From contig JAOSJP010000039.1 of NCBI GenBank assembly GCA_027494015.1, positions 201,287 to 265,286 on the forward strand: a stretch of 64,000 nt of DNA. The letters are read 5' to 3'. The notes under the pieces are model-generated. The model was not told where the DNA came from. It was given only the letters and a program-made list of their open reading frames with translations, and did not search any database. The position numbers were made by a program, and so were the translations under genes. The stretch comes from Anaerolineae bacterium. Lineage in GTDB: Bacteria > Chloroflexota > Anaerolineae > Aggregatilineales > Aggregatilineaceae. Positions 26,715 to 34,996 of the stretch are shown one piece after another (position 1 is the first letter of the stretch; each line of letters begins with the position of its first letter).

Positions 26715-28967
26715 ATGCGCAGCCGGACACCTCTCTTTCGCGCGGCCTGGGTGCTCGCCGCCCTGACCCTGGCGGCGCTGGCCTGCACCCTGCAGATCGG
26801 TGGCGAGGGAGGCGCTGGCGTGACAGCCAGCCCGCCGCTGCAACGCCCGTCCGTCGAAGTCCTGCAGCCAGCAGAAGGGCAGACAATCGCAGTCGGCCAG
26901 ACGGTGTCGGTGCGGGCGCGGGCGACCAGTCCCTCCGGCGTGACACTCGTTGAGCTGCTGGTCAACAACGTCCGCGTCAACAGCCAGCTCCCCGCCGAAT
27001 CGCTCAACCCGACAGTCGTCGAAGTGGTGATGGACTACACGCCAGACCGCCCCGGCACGGTCGTGCTGGCCGTGCAGGCGTACAGCGGGCAGATCGTGGG
27101 CGTGCCCGCCCAGCGCACGATCACCATCCTGCCGGCGCTGTCGCCTGGCCCCGGCGGGGCGGGCACAGTCGGCCCGGCGCCGCAGGCCACGGCCACCATC
27201 TTCAACCCGGTGTGCCGGGCGCGCGTCAATGTCGGCGGCCTGCGGCTGCGCAGCGGCCCCGGCACCGAGTACGACATCATGCGCAACTTCACGGCGGGGG
27301 ACGAGCCGCTGATCGTCGGTTATGCCGACCGCAGCGATGGCCGCTGGTGGCAGGTCTCGTGGCTGGGGTCCATCGGCTGGACCGCCGCCGCCTACACGAC
27401 CCAACTGGGCAACTGCGGCGCGATCCAGCCCGCAGTGGTGCCGGCTTCGCCCACGCCTCAGCCCAGCATCACGCCGCCGCCAACCCAGCCGGGCACGACG
27501 GCCACCCCTACCCTGCCCGACCTGTTCCTGACGCTGCTGGAAGGCGTCTCTGAGATACAGCTTGGCGCGAGCGGCACCGCTCAGGCCAACTTCGCCATGC
27601 AGGTGCGCAATGGCGGCGGCCAGGCCACCGGGCCGTTCCGCGTGGCCGTGCTCAAGCCCGACGGAACGGTGGATTACTTCAACGTGCCGGGGCTGGCCCC
27701 CGGCCAGACGGTGGACGTGCCCGCGCCAGGCGGCTTCATCGTCGTCTTCAACACCCCCGGTGTGGCCCGCATTCTGGTGACGGTTGACGATCAGAACGTC
27801 ATCGCCGAGAGCAACGAAGCCAACAACCAGGCGTACCGCGACGTGGTGGTGAACCCTGGCCCGGCGACCAGCACGCCGCCCCCCACTCCAGAGCTGCCGG
27901 ACACATCCGGCGAGCTTAGTGCGCCCCTTGCAGCGCCCGCCGAGAGCGTCAGCCCGCTCGTCGCCGAGCCGCAGACTCTGCCGCAGGCGCAGCCTCTCGC
28001 GGTCCTCGGCCCGATCGGCCCGGCCAACGCCGGCCAGGTGATCGAGATCGCGGCCATGCCGGGGCACGGGGGCACCATCACCGGCCTGGACTTCAACGCG
28101 GCGGGCACGCTGCTCGCCTCGTCCAGCCGCGACGGGACGGCCCGCCTGTGGGATGTCTACCTGCAAGGCGAGCGGCTCACCCTGGCCGGGCACACCGACC
28201 GGGTGCAGGACGTCGCCTTCAGCCCGCTGGGCGACCAGATCGCCTCGGCCAGCCTCGATGGGACGGTGCGCCTGTGGGATGCGGCCAGCGGGGCGGCGCT
28301 GCTGACGCTGGCGCACGGCGCGCCGGTGGAACGCACCGCCTTCAGCCCCGATGGATCGCGGGTGGCCTCTGCGGGCGAGAATCCGGACGCCGGAGGCGGA
28401 CTGAGCGGGCTGACCCGCGTGTGGGACGCACGGTCGGGCACCGAGATCGACTCGTTCCAGACCTTCGGCGTGGTGACGGGCGTCAGCTTCCTGAACAACA
28501 ATACGCTGGTGATCGCCACCGCCGCCAGGGATTGCAGCCTGGGCGGGGGCGAAGTGGCGCTGTTTGCGATTGGCTCTTCGGACGCGGCGCTGCTGACCCT
28601 GGCCGAGGGGCCGACGTTCGACCGGCTGGCCGTTGACGCGGCGACCGGCCTGATCGCGGCCAGCAGCCAGCAGGATATCTGCGCGGGGAACGCCATTGCG
28701 CGGGTGTGGACGAGCGGCGGGGCGCTGATGGCGACGCTCGATCACGGCTCCAACGCGGTGACCGGCCTCGCCTTCAACCCAGGGGGCACCCTGCTCGCCA
28801 CCACGACGATTGACGGATCGGTACGGCTGTGGAGCCTGGGCGCTGGCGCTCAGGTTGCCGCGCTGAGCGCCGGCGGCACGGTTGAAGCGGTCGCTTTCAG
28901 CCCGGACGGGACGCGCCTCGCTTCCGGCGGCGCTGCCGATGCCGTGTTGCTGTGGGGCGCGGGGTAA
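26715..28967 (+). CDS. Lipoprotein with SH3, CARDB-like and WD40 domains
   Basis: 750 residues. Lipobox LAALAC (Cys24). Ig-like domain (about 45-140), SH3-like domain (CRARVNVGGLRLRSGPGTEY) at about 170-230, a Thr/Pro linker, and a CARDB-like domain (LFLTLLEGVSEIQLGASGTA ... VIAESNEANNQAYRDVVV). It ends with about seven WD40 repeats (GHGGTITGLDFNAAGTLLAS, SRDGTARLWDV, SLDGTVRLWDA, TIDGSVRLWSL). The protein should be anchored outside the membrane and act as a binding scaffold. It forms a pair with the next gene, which shares its Ig+SH3 layout. No enzymatic domain was seen. Confidence 0.88.
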   Translation: MRSRTPLFRAAWVLAALTLAALACTLQIGGEGGAGVTASPPLQRPSVEVLQPAEGQTIAVGQTVSVRARATSPSGVTLVELLVNNVRVNSQLPAESLNPTVVEVVMDYTPDRPGTVVLAVQAYSGQIVGVPAQRTITILPALSPGPGGAGTVGPAPQATATIFNPVCRARVNVGGLRLRSGPGTEYDIMRNFTAGDEPLIVGYADRSDGRWWQVSWLGSIGWTAAAYTTQLGNCGAIQPAVVPASPTPQPSITPPPTQPGTTATPTLPDLFLTLLEGVSEIQLGASGTAQANFAMQVRNGGGQATGPFRVAVLKPDGTVDYFNVPGLAPGQTVDVPAPGGFIVVFNTPGVARILVTVDDQNVIAESNEANNQAYRDVVVNPGPATSTPPPTPELPDTSGELSAPLAAPAESVSPLVAEPQTLPQAQPLAVLGPIGPANAGQVIEIAAMPGHGGTITGLDFNAAGTLLASSSRDGTARLWDVYLQGERLTLAGHTDRVQDVAFSPLGDQIASASLDGTVRLWDAASGAALLTLAHGAPVERTAFSPDGSRVASAGENPDAGGGLSGLTRVWDARSGTEIDSFQTFGVVTGVSFLNNNTLVIATAARDCSLGGGEVALFAIGSSDAALLTLAEGPTFDRLAVDAATGLIAASSQQDICAGNAIARVWTSGGALMATLDHGSNAVTGLAFNPGGTLLATTTIDGSVRLWSLGAGAQVAALSAGGTVEAVAFSPDGTRLASGGAADAVLLWGAG

Positions 28968-29073
28968 GCCGTATCCGTGCGATGTTCTTTCCGGGCGCAG
29001 CAGAGCAGCGCCCCTGCGACGCGGGCGTTCTGTGAGCTGATCTATCCATCGTCCAACGGCTGAAAGGCAGATC

Positions 29074-29765
29074 ATGAGCCATGCCCGGCGTACTGCGCGC
29101 CTCGCGGTGCTGATCGTGGCGGCCTTGCTGGTGGGGGCGGCGCTGGCCTGCACAGCCACCTTCGAAGGCGGCACGCCGGACACGCAGCCCGGCGGCGGGG
29201 GGAGCGCGCCTGGCCCGGCGCCGACCGTGCGCATCCTCGAGCCGGCGAGCGGCGTGCGCGTGGCCGCTAACCAGCCCCTGGACCTCACCGTGGCCACCGA
29301 CACCACGACGACCAGCTTCCTGATGAGCGTGGGCGGGCGCGTCGCCACCTCCAAAGCCCTGCCCACCGAGCAGTCCGGCCCGACCCAGGCCATTCTCACC
29401 TGGACGCCCGACCGCGAAGGAACGTACACCGTGCAGGTCGTGGCCTTCAACGGCCCCGCCGCCAGCCAGCCCGCCGCCCTGATCGTGGAGGTCAGCGGCG
29501 TGGCCAGCGGCCGGCTCCCGGCGGCGTAGCGGGCTGTGTGGGGCGCGTAGTGGTGGACAGCCTCAACTACCGCGAGGGGCCGGGCACCGGCGCAGCGCGG
29601 CTCGGCCAGTTCGCGCTCGGCGAGACGGTGACCATCATCGGGCGCAGCGCTGACTCCGGCTGGTGGAAGGTGCAGCGCGCCAACGCCCAGCAGGCGTGGG
29701 CCGTCAACAACGCGCAGTGGCTCCAGGTGGAGGGCCAGTGCGACGCCGTGCCGGTGAGCGGCTAA
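29074..29765 (+). CDS. Lipoprotein with Ig-like and SH3 domains (one frameshift)
   Basis: About 230 residues if read through a frameshift. The first frame (29074-29529) has a signal peptide with lipobox GAALAC (Cys26) and an Ig-like domain. The second frame (to 29765) encodes a complete SH3-like domain, GRVVVDSLNYREGPGTGAAR ... WLQVEGQCDAV. Immediately upstream, the second frame reads GGVAGCVGRVVVD, giving the Cys seen before the same domain in the preceding gene (VCRARVNVGGL). The shift therefore lies at about 29500-29528. The domain order equals the N-terminal half of the 26715 protein, so this is a shorter paralog. Confidence 0.75.
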
Positions 29766-29795
29766 GCGCGCCCAACACAGCCCCGCCCCTGATAC

Positions 29796-29823
29796 AAAAA
29801 CGCCCCGGAGAGCATCCGGGGCG
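29796..29823 (-). terminator. Rho-independent terminator for the leftward secreted-protein cluster
   Basis: On the minus strand CGCCCCGG, loop ATGCTCT, CCGGGGCG, then TTTTT. It may also stop rightward transcription from the SH3 lipoprotein. Confidence 0.65.
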
Positions 29824-29908
29824 CTGCTTGTCTTGGCTGGACGTGCTGTCACGCGCCTTGATTGCGGTCAAGGCGCTGGCGGGCGCCGCAGCCCTGCGTG
29901 CATCGGCG

Positions 29909-30358
29909 CTATCCGCCTCCATCCCGTGCACCCGCAGCCGGGACCTCGATCACGTCCGTCGGCAGGGGCGCGCCGTGCCACACGGCGTCGTAGTTCGGCC
30001 CCAGGGTTGCCTTGGGCACCCACAGGAAGTTGCAGCCCCAGATGATCTGGTAGTACTCGCCGCTGGCGTCCAGGCCCGTGACGCGCGCCGAGTTGCCGGC
30101 CTTGATTGTCACCAGGGGACTGGTCAGCTTGCCGGGCGCCCAGTAGACCGGCGCATCGGCCACGAACGTCCCGCCGACCGCCGTCGCCGGGATGGGCAGC
30201 AAGACGTCGCAGCCGGGCAGCGCGACCGGCTCCGGCGCCGGTTCCGGATCTGGCCCTGGGCAGCCTACTACACTGATGGGGTAGGTGCCTGGAACGTCGT
30301 GGGGCGGGTCTGGACTGCCTATCCATTCGTCCCCGCTGATGTTCCAGGGGAGGGACAT
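29909..30358 (-). pseudogene. Truncated member of the secreted C-module family (no signal peptide)
   Basis: 149 residues. About 95 form the C-terminal module, from PGCDVLLPIPATAVGGTFVA to TLGPNYDAVWHGAPLPT, shared with the genes at 30365, 31385, 33006 and 34025. Only some 45 residues precede it (ending GTYPISVVGCPGPDPEPAPE, which looks like the tail of an Ig/MBG-like domain). There is no signal peptide. It begins 6 bp after the stop of the next gene, which has itself lost the end of its module. I infer a deletion that joined two neighbouring family members. Confidence 0.65.
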
Positions 30359-30364
30359 CGCCCC

Positions 30365-31174
30365 TCAAACGCTCACACCCTCGTAGTTCGGCCCCAGCGT
30401 CGCCCTGGGCACCCACAGGAAGTTGCAGACCCAGATGATCTTGTAGTACTCCCCGCTGGCGTCCAGGCCGAGCACGCGCGCCGAGTTGCCCGCCTTGATC
30501 GTCACCAGCGGATTGGTCAGCTCGCCCGGCTTCCAGTAGACCGGCGCATCAGCCACGAACGTCCCGCCAACCGCCGTCGCCGGGATGGACATCAGCACGT
30601 CGCAGCCGGGCAGCTCAGCGAGGCCGGTCTGGATGTTGTCAATGGCAAAGCAGCCGCCATCGGGCGTGGAAAGCTCAAGCGCGTCAACCGTTGCGCCGAC
30701 GCTGGCCGTGCCTTCAGGATTCTCGAAGCCAGCAGGCATGATACCCGTGAATGTCTGAGAAAAGACCTGCCCGCCGCCCTCGAAGCCGCGCACGGAGAGC
30801 AAGCCAGAGGGGGACGCGGTGGCGAAGTCGAACATCACGTTGGCCTGTGGAGAGGCAAAAGCGATGCGCAGCACATTGCCATAGCACGCCCCGGTCTCTT
30901 GAAGGGCCGGTGCCGCGCCCCCGCCCTCGGGAGTAGTCTCGAGAGCAGGGTTGCGCAGCACATTGCCAGTCAGTCTGGAAAAGAAACTGACTGACACCGC
31001 GAAATTGCCCGCCGGTGTGCTAGAAATGGTTATGCCCGGCACGGTGAGAGCCTCAGCAGGCGTGCCCGGCGCGGCTTCCTCGAAACCGGTCGAGTAGGCC
31101 AGCGCCGTCCCCGTCATGACGATCAGGCTGGCCAACAACGCAAATACCAAGAAGGGGAACAACTTGTTTCGCAT
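30365..31174 (-). CDS. Secreted protein with conserved C-module, NPxG/PEP-like N-domain (C-end truncated)
   Basis: 269 residues. Signal peptide (about 1-26, cleaved near TALA/Y). The N-domain (YSTGFEEAAPGTPAEAL ... FDNIQTGL-like AIDNIQTGLA) resembles beta-sandwich domains common in exported PEP-CTERM-type proteins. The shared C-module starts at PGCDVLMSIPATAVGG but stops at LGPNYEGVSV, missing the final DAVWHGAPLPT. GGAGGAATCCC precedes ATG 31174. The function of the family is unknown. The module looks like a degenerate SH3-like fold, to judge from YYKIIWVCNFLWVP. Confidence 0.75.
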   Translation of the reverse strand: MRNKLFPFLVFALLASLIVMTGTALAYSTGFEEAAPGTPAEALTVPGITISSTPAGNFAVSVSFFSRLTGNVLRNPALETTPEGGGAAPALQETGACYGNVLRIAFASPQANVMFDFATASPSGLLSVRGFEGGGQVFSQTFTGIMPAGFENPEGTASVGATVDALELSTPDGGCFAIDNIQTGLAELPGCDVLMSIPATAVGGTFVADAPVYWKPGELTNPLVTIKAGNSARVLGLDASGEYYKIIWVCNFLWVPRATLGPNYEGVSV

Positions 31175-31210
31175 GGGATTCCTCCATTTGATCAATCGAG
31201 ATTGTAAGGT

Positions 31211-31239
31211 ATTGTAGAGTATGCCCATGCTTCTGTAAA
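31211..31239 (-). promoter_or_regulatory. Predicted promoter for the 30365-31174 gene
   Basis: On the minus strand TTTACA (31239-31234), 17-bp spacer, TACAAT (31216-31211), about 37 bp before the start codon. Confidence 0.6.
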
Positions 31240-31309
31240 GTACTTTATAACATTTTAACAAGCCGGGCAGTTCCTCCATCCTATTCAGTATACTACCGGG
31301 CTTTGAAAG

Positions 31310-31345
31310 AGGCTTCGGAAGCCCGCGCAGACTTCCGAAGCCTCG
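31310..31345. repeat. Palindrome AGACTTCCGAAG type (diverged)
   Basis: GAGGCTTCGGAAGC ... GACTTCCGAAGCCTC. It sits just downstream of the 31385 gene and marks the 3' border of the duplicated block shared with 32931-33005. Confidence 0.65.
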
Positions 31346-31384
31346 TGCCATCTCGCCAGGACTATCAGCGTGGAGAGAGGGCGC

Positions 31385-32773
31385 TTACTGCACCACCCCC
31401 GTCGGCAGGGGCGCGCCGTGCCACACCGCGTCGTAGTTCGGCCCCAGCGTCGCCTTGGGCACCCAGACGAAGTTGCACACCCAGATGATCTTGTAGTACT
31501 GACCGCTGGCGTCCAGGCCGAGCACCCGCGCCGAGTTGCCCGCCGGGATCGTCACCAGCGGATTGGTCAGCTCGCCCGGCTTCCAGTAGACCGGCGCGTC
31601 GGCCACGAACGTCCCGCCGACCGCCGTCGCCGGGATGGGCAGCAGCACATCGCAGCCGGGCACGGACGCGGGTTGTTTCGCCGGGCTACGCACAATCCTG
31701 ACCGTCACCTCGGCGCTGCTGCCGGAGAACACCAGTTGATTCACATGCATCCCGCTGGCGGTCACGGTGTTCGTCTCGCGGTAGCCCGCTGCACCGGTGA
31801 TCTCTACCGTGAACGCGCACGTATAGGTGGTGCCCACGTCAATGGTCTGCGGCACAGCGCAGGTGCCCAGGCCGTTCAGGTCGCCATAAACGCTGTCCAC
31901 CAGGCTTTGCAGGGTCAGCGCGCCGTCCGCGCTGGTGTTGGTGATGCTTATGGTGAAGGTCACATCTCCGCCGGGTTCAGGCAGGCTGGTGGGGTCAGCG
32001 GTCTTGGTCACAGAGACGCTTGGCTGGACTGGGTCCTGCCCAAAGTAGTGGCTTGGGTCGCTATCCGACACCTGCTGGGTATTGTAGGTGCCGACCGCCG
32101 CGCCGACGTTGGCGTACTGGCCAGAGACCGCCGTCCCGCTGCCAGTGCAGGTCATGCTTTCTTCGACTGCCAGCGTAGTCTTCGGACAGGTCACCACGAC
32201 CCCCTGGTCATCCGTCACCGACACGGCGCTCAGCGCCACGTTGCCAGTGTTGGTCACCAGGTACGTCCAGGCCACCGGGTCGCCTACCATGATGGTAGGC
32301 CCCGGGGCGGTGTCTGCGTCCGCGCCATTGGTCGCCTTCTCGATGTCAATCGCCGGCGCAGGCTCCTCGTACACAGGCAATCCCTCACATGACCCTGTGA
32401 TGTCGTACACCACCTGTTCCGGGAACCCGTTACCGGCAGGGCTGGTCACCAGAAAGCGGATTGGATTGTAGGCAGGCGCCGTAGCGTAGCTGAAGCTCGG
32501 GGCGCCCTGCCCATAGCCAACGGCGCGGGTCCAGCTCCTGCTGTACAGCACGGTCCCTGCGCCGTCGGTGACCAGAAAAGTCAGGGTTTCGCGCCCGTCC
32601 CCGGTGGTATTGCGGTCCCACACAGCGTAGGCGCTCGGGTTGGACTGCGTGATGCCGGTGCAGGTGATGCCATACACGGCTGGCGGGTCATAGGTGATTG
32701 CCCGTGCAGGCGCAACCAGCGCGGCCCCAATCGCAATCAGAAGAAACACTAGCAACAAGTTGTGTACGCGCAT
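31385..32773 (-). CDS. Secreted protein with DUF11-type repeats and conserved C-module
   Basis: 462 residues, the longest family member. Signal peptide to about residue 25. A unique first domain (ITYDPPAVYGITCTG...) is followed by two DUF11/CARDB-like repeats with the consensus phrases VTNTGNVALSAVSVTDDQG and ITNTSADGALTLQSLVDSVY, then the C-module (PGCDVLLPIPATAVGG to APLPTGVVQ). DUF11 repeats occur in large surface proteins, so the product is probably exported and may be surface-attached. ATG 32773 follows GAGGAGGTGG. A TATAAT -10 lies at 32818-32813 (minus strand). Confidence 0.82.
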   Translation of the reverse strand: MRVHNLLLVFLLIAIGAALVAPARAITYDPPAVYGITCTGITQSNPSAYAVWDRNTTGDGRETLTFLVTDGAGTVLYSRSWTRAVGYGQGAPSFSYATAPAYNPIRFLVTSPAGNGFPEQVVYDITGSCEGLPVYEEPAPAIDIEKATNGADADTAPGPTIMVGDPVAWTYLVTNTGNVALSAVSVTDDQGVVVTCPKTTLAVEESMTCTGSGTAVSGQYANVGAAVGTYNTQQVSDSDPSHYFGQDPVQPSVSVTKTADPTSLPEPGGDVTFTISITNTSADGALTLQSLVDSVYGDLNGLGTCAVPQTIDVGTTYTCAFTVEITGAAGYRETNTVTASGMHVNQLVFSGSSAEVTVRIVRSPAKQPASVPGCDVLLPIPATAVGGTFVADAPVYWKPGELTNPLVTIPAGNSARVLGLDASGQYYKIIWVCNFVWVPKATLGPNYDAVWHGAPLPTGVVQ

Positions 32774-32930
32774 TCTTGCCACCTCCTCTGGTGGGTATTA
32801 TGCCTAATGCTCATTATAGAACAGAGTCATATCCATCTCCAGTTTTCGATAAAGATTTCACAAATGTAAATGCTGTCTCGCGACGACCCGATCCGGGCAG
32901 GTAGCCCAGCATCGGAAGCACACATAACAA

Positions 32931-32964
32931 AGACTTCGGAAGTCTGCGCAGACTTCCGAAGTCT
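32931..32964. repeat. Palindrome AGACTTCCGAAGTCT type
   Basis: AGACTTCGGAAGTCT, GCGC spacer, AGACTTCCGAAGTCT. It lies 41 bp beyond the stop of the 33006 gene, and the intervening TATCAGCGTGGAGAGAGGGC is identical downstream of the 31385 gene. Confidence 0.8.
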
Positions 32965-33005
32965 CGTGCTATCTCGCCAGGACTATCAGCGTGGAGAGAG
33001 GGCGC

Positions 33006-33707
33006 TTACTTCACCACCCCCGTCGGCAGGGGCGCGCCGTGCCACACCGCGTCGTAGTTCGGCCCCAGCGTCGCCTTGGGCACCCACAGGAAGTTGCACA
33101 CCCAGATGATCTTGTAGTACTGGCCGCTGGCGTCCAGGCCGAGCACGCGCGCCGAGTTGCCCGCCTTGATCGTCACCAGCGGATTGGTCAGCTCGCCCGG
33201 CTTCCAGTAGACCGGCGCGTCGGCCACGAACGTCCCGCCAACCGCCGTCGCCGGGATGGGCATCAGCACGTCGCAGCCGGGAACATTCAAGACGGAGGCA
33301 CTGGTGTCATGGAGGGCTGCGCAGGAGTCCCCCACCGAAGCAGGAACAGCGTAGTTGCCGTCCGCGTCATATGTCGTCGCTGCACTTGGTCCAAACGCAT
33401 CCTGGACATAGATGCCAATACCTGGGGCACCCTCCAGTATCGGATCGCCAATGACATAACGCACTGTCACAACGGCATTGGCAGGAAAAGTGCCGCCCGC
33501 GCCAGCCCTGAAAATGCCATCGTCCCAGAAGTTGACGTAGTACTCCCCGGCGTCTTCGACTTGAAAGACAACATCAATGAAACAGCCGTTGAGCGTAATG
33601 CCCTGGATGGTCGCACCCTGCGCGGCGGCGGCGGGCGAAGCCACGCCACCGGCCAGGTACGCCAGTGCGAGTATGACGATCAGTGAGACCAAGCGAACCT
33701 TGCCCAT
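33006..33707 (-). CDS. Secreted protein with conserved C-module
   Basis: 233 residues. Signal peptide (about 1-28, AAAAQG). An N-domain of about 110 residues (GATIQGITLNGCFIDVVFQV ... GIGIYVQDAFG) is beta-rich and distantly like those at 34025 and 38067. The C-module (PGCDVLMPIPATAVGG to APLPTGVVK) is nearly identical in DNA to that of the 31385 gene. ATG 33707 is preceded by GGAGGAAAA at a suitable distance. Function unknown. Confidence 0.78.
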   Translation of the reverse strand: MGKVRLVSLIVILALAYLAGGVASPAAAAQGATIQGITLNGCFIDVVFQVEDAGEYYVNFWDDGIFRAGAGGTFPANAVVTVRYVIGDPILEGAPGIGIYVQDAFGPSAATTYDADGNYAVPASVGDSCAALHDTSASVLNVPGCDVLMPIPATAVGGTFVADAPVYWKPGELTNPLVTIKAGNSARVLGLDASGQYYKIIWVCNFLWVPKATLGPNYDAVWHGAPLPTGVVK

Positions 33708-34024
33708 GTTCTGTTTTCCTCCAGGCCAGCGGCCCCTATCCCGATCCATTCAGCGAATCGGCCTTCTTCCTAATGTAAGTATAATCCAATATCCTTCTAA
33801 AGAGTATAACGGTTGTGTAAAAGCCGTTCGAATAGAGGATTGGTGTTCGACGCCGACATGTTCCCTGGCAGCAGCAGGGCAGTGCAACGCTGTGAGGATG
33901 AGATGCTGGCACCGACTCCTGAACTCTGGAAGCGCGCACACCGGTCGCGCCCAAATACCACCGCACGCTGACGGACGTCCGCCAGCGCGCGGCCATTTTT
34001 GCGGTTCAATGAACGATCGTGTTA
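33708..34024. other. Intergenic, low information
   Basis: No gene supported. It has an A/T-richer upstream region for the 33006 gene (TATACT and TTATACT sequences near 33780-33815, minus strand). A hairpin GCTGACGGAC / GTCCGCCAGC (33967-33986) lies before the next gene's stop. Confidence 0.4.
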
Positions 34025-34777
34025 TTACTGCACCACCCCCGTCGGCAGGGGCGCGCCGTGCCACACCGCGTCGTAGTTCGGCCCCAGCGTCGCCTTGGGC
34101 ACCCACAGGAAGTTGCACACCCAGATGATCTTGTAGTACTCCCCGCTGGCGTCCAGGCCGAGCACGCGCGCCGAGTTGCCCGCCTTGATCGTCACCAGCG
34201 GATTGGTCAGCTTGCCGGGCGCCCAGTAGGCCGGCGCATCGGCCACGAACGTCCCGCCGACCGCCGTCGCCGGGATGGGCATCAGCACGTCACAGCCGGG
34301 CAGACCTTCTGCTGGCTCGGCGGGCGTGATCGGGCCAGAGAAGACAACCGCATAGGTACCTGCGACACAGTTCAGCGTAAGCCGTGTCTCGTAGATGGGT
34401 TGCTCGTCAGCGTCGTACAGGCGCAGGATAACCGTGGCCGGTTCAGGGATGGGGAAGTTGGCCGTCTGGAGGCCGCGATCGTTGGCGTCGTACAAATACC
34501 AGGTTGTGTCGGAGGGAGAGGTGGGGCCAATGTACTCGTCCATATAGACCTGACCGCCTGCCTCGACCCATGTTTCCTGATAGTAATCAGCGCCGGGGTC
34601 AATGTTGGTGTAGGCGACGTTGAAGCCTGTGGCGAACGCATTACAGCCGATACTGATGGACGAGACTACTGTCCAGGTCTCGCCCGCCGCGTGAGCAGTA
34701 CCCGCAAAGGGTACTCCCACTAGAGTGAGTGCGAATCCAAGTACAATGACCAATGAAACCAGACTAATCTTGCTCAT
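34025..34777 (-). CDS. Secreted protein with conserved C-module
   Basis: 250 residues. Signal peptide (about 1-31, GTAHAA). The N-domain (GETWTVVSSISIGCNAFATG ... VYMDEYIGP ... DRGLQTANFPIPE) is clearly homologous to that of the 38067 gene across polA. The C-module (PGCDVLMPIPATAVGG ... APLPTGVVQ) is near-identical to its left-hand neighbours. ATG 34777 follows AGGAGAGAC. Function unknown. A two-domain exported binding protein is the simplest reading. Confidence 0.8.
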   Translation of the reverse strand: MSKISLVSLVIVLGFALTLVGVPFAGTAHAAGETWTVVSSISIGCNAFATGFNVAYTNIDPGADYYQETWVEAGGQVYMDEYIGPTSPSDTTWYLYDANDRGLQTANFPIPEPATVILRLYDADEQPIYETRLTLNCVAGTYAVVFSGPITPAEPAEGLPGCDVLMPIPATAVGGTFVADAPAYWAPGKLTNPLVTIKAGNSARVLGLDASGEYYKIIWVCNFLWVPKATLGPNYDAVWHGAPLPTGVVQ

Positions 34778-34996
34778 GGGGGAGTCTCTCCTGGCTTTGC
34801 GCCCTATGGCAAGCCATCTCACAGATTGGCTGCCCGCTTGAACACAGTATAACTGAATCGTTGGTATTCTGAAAAGAGGATTATTTATAAAAACTTGAAA
34901 AGATCCTCTGTTGAGCACGTTTCATCACCCCGCCCGCCGCCCGCTGTGGTATACTACGCACATCTGTTCAGGTACCCTCCATCACAGGAGCGCGCC

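Noticed and set aside
26646..29852. A 1068-codon open frame on the minus strand
   Set aside because: It lies opposite the WD40/SH3 lipoprotein genes. Its translation is Arg/His/Ala-rich without domains, as expected for the antisense of GC-rich codons.
33708..34024. Extra small genes on either strand
   Set aside because: Open frames of 70-120 codons exist but have no signal peptide, Shine-Dalgarno or family resemblance, and they overlap a neighbouring gene's module antisense.
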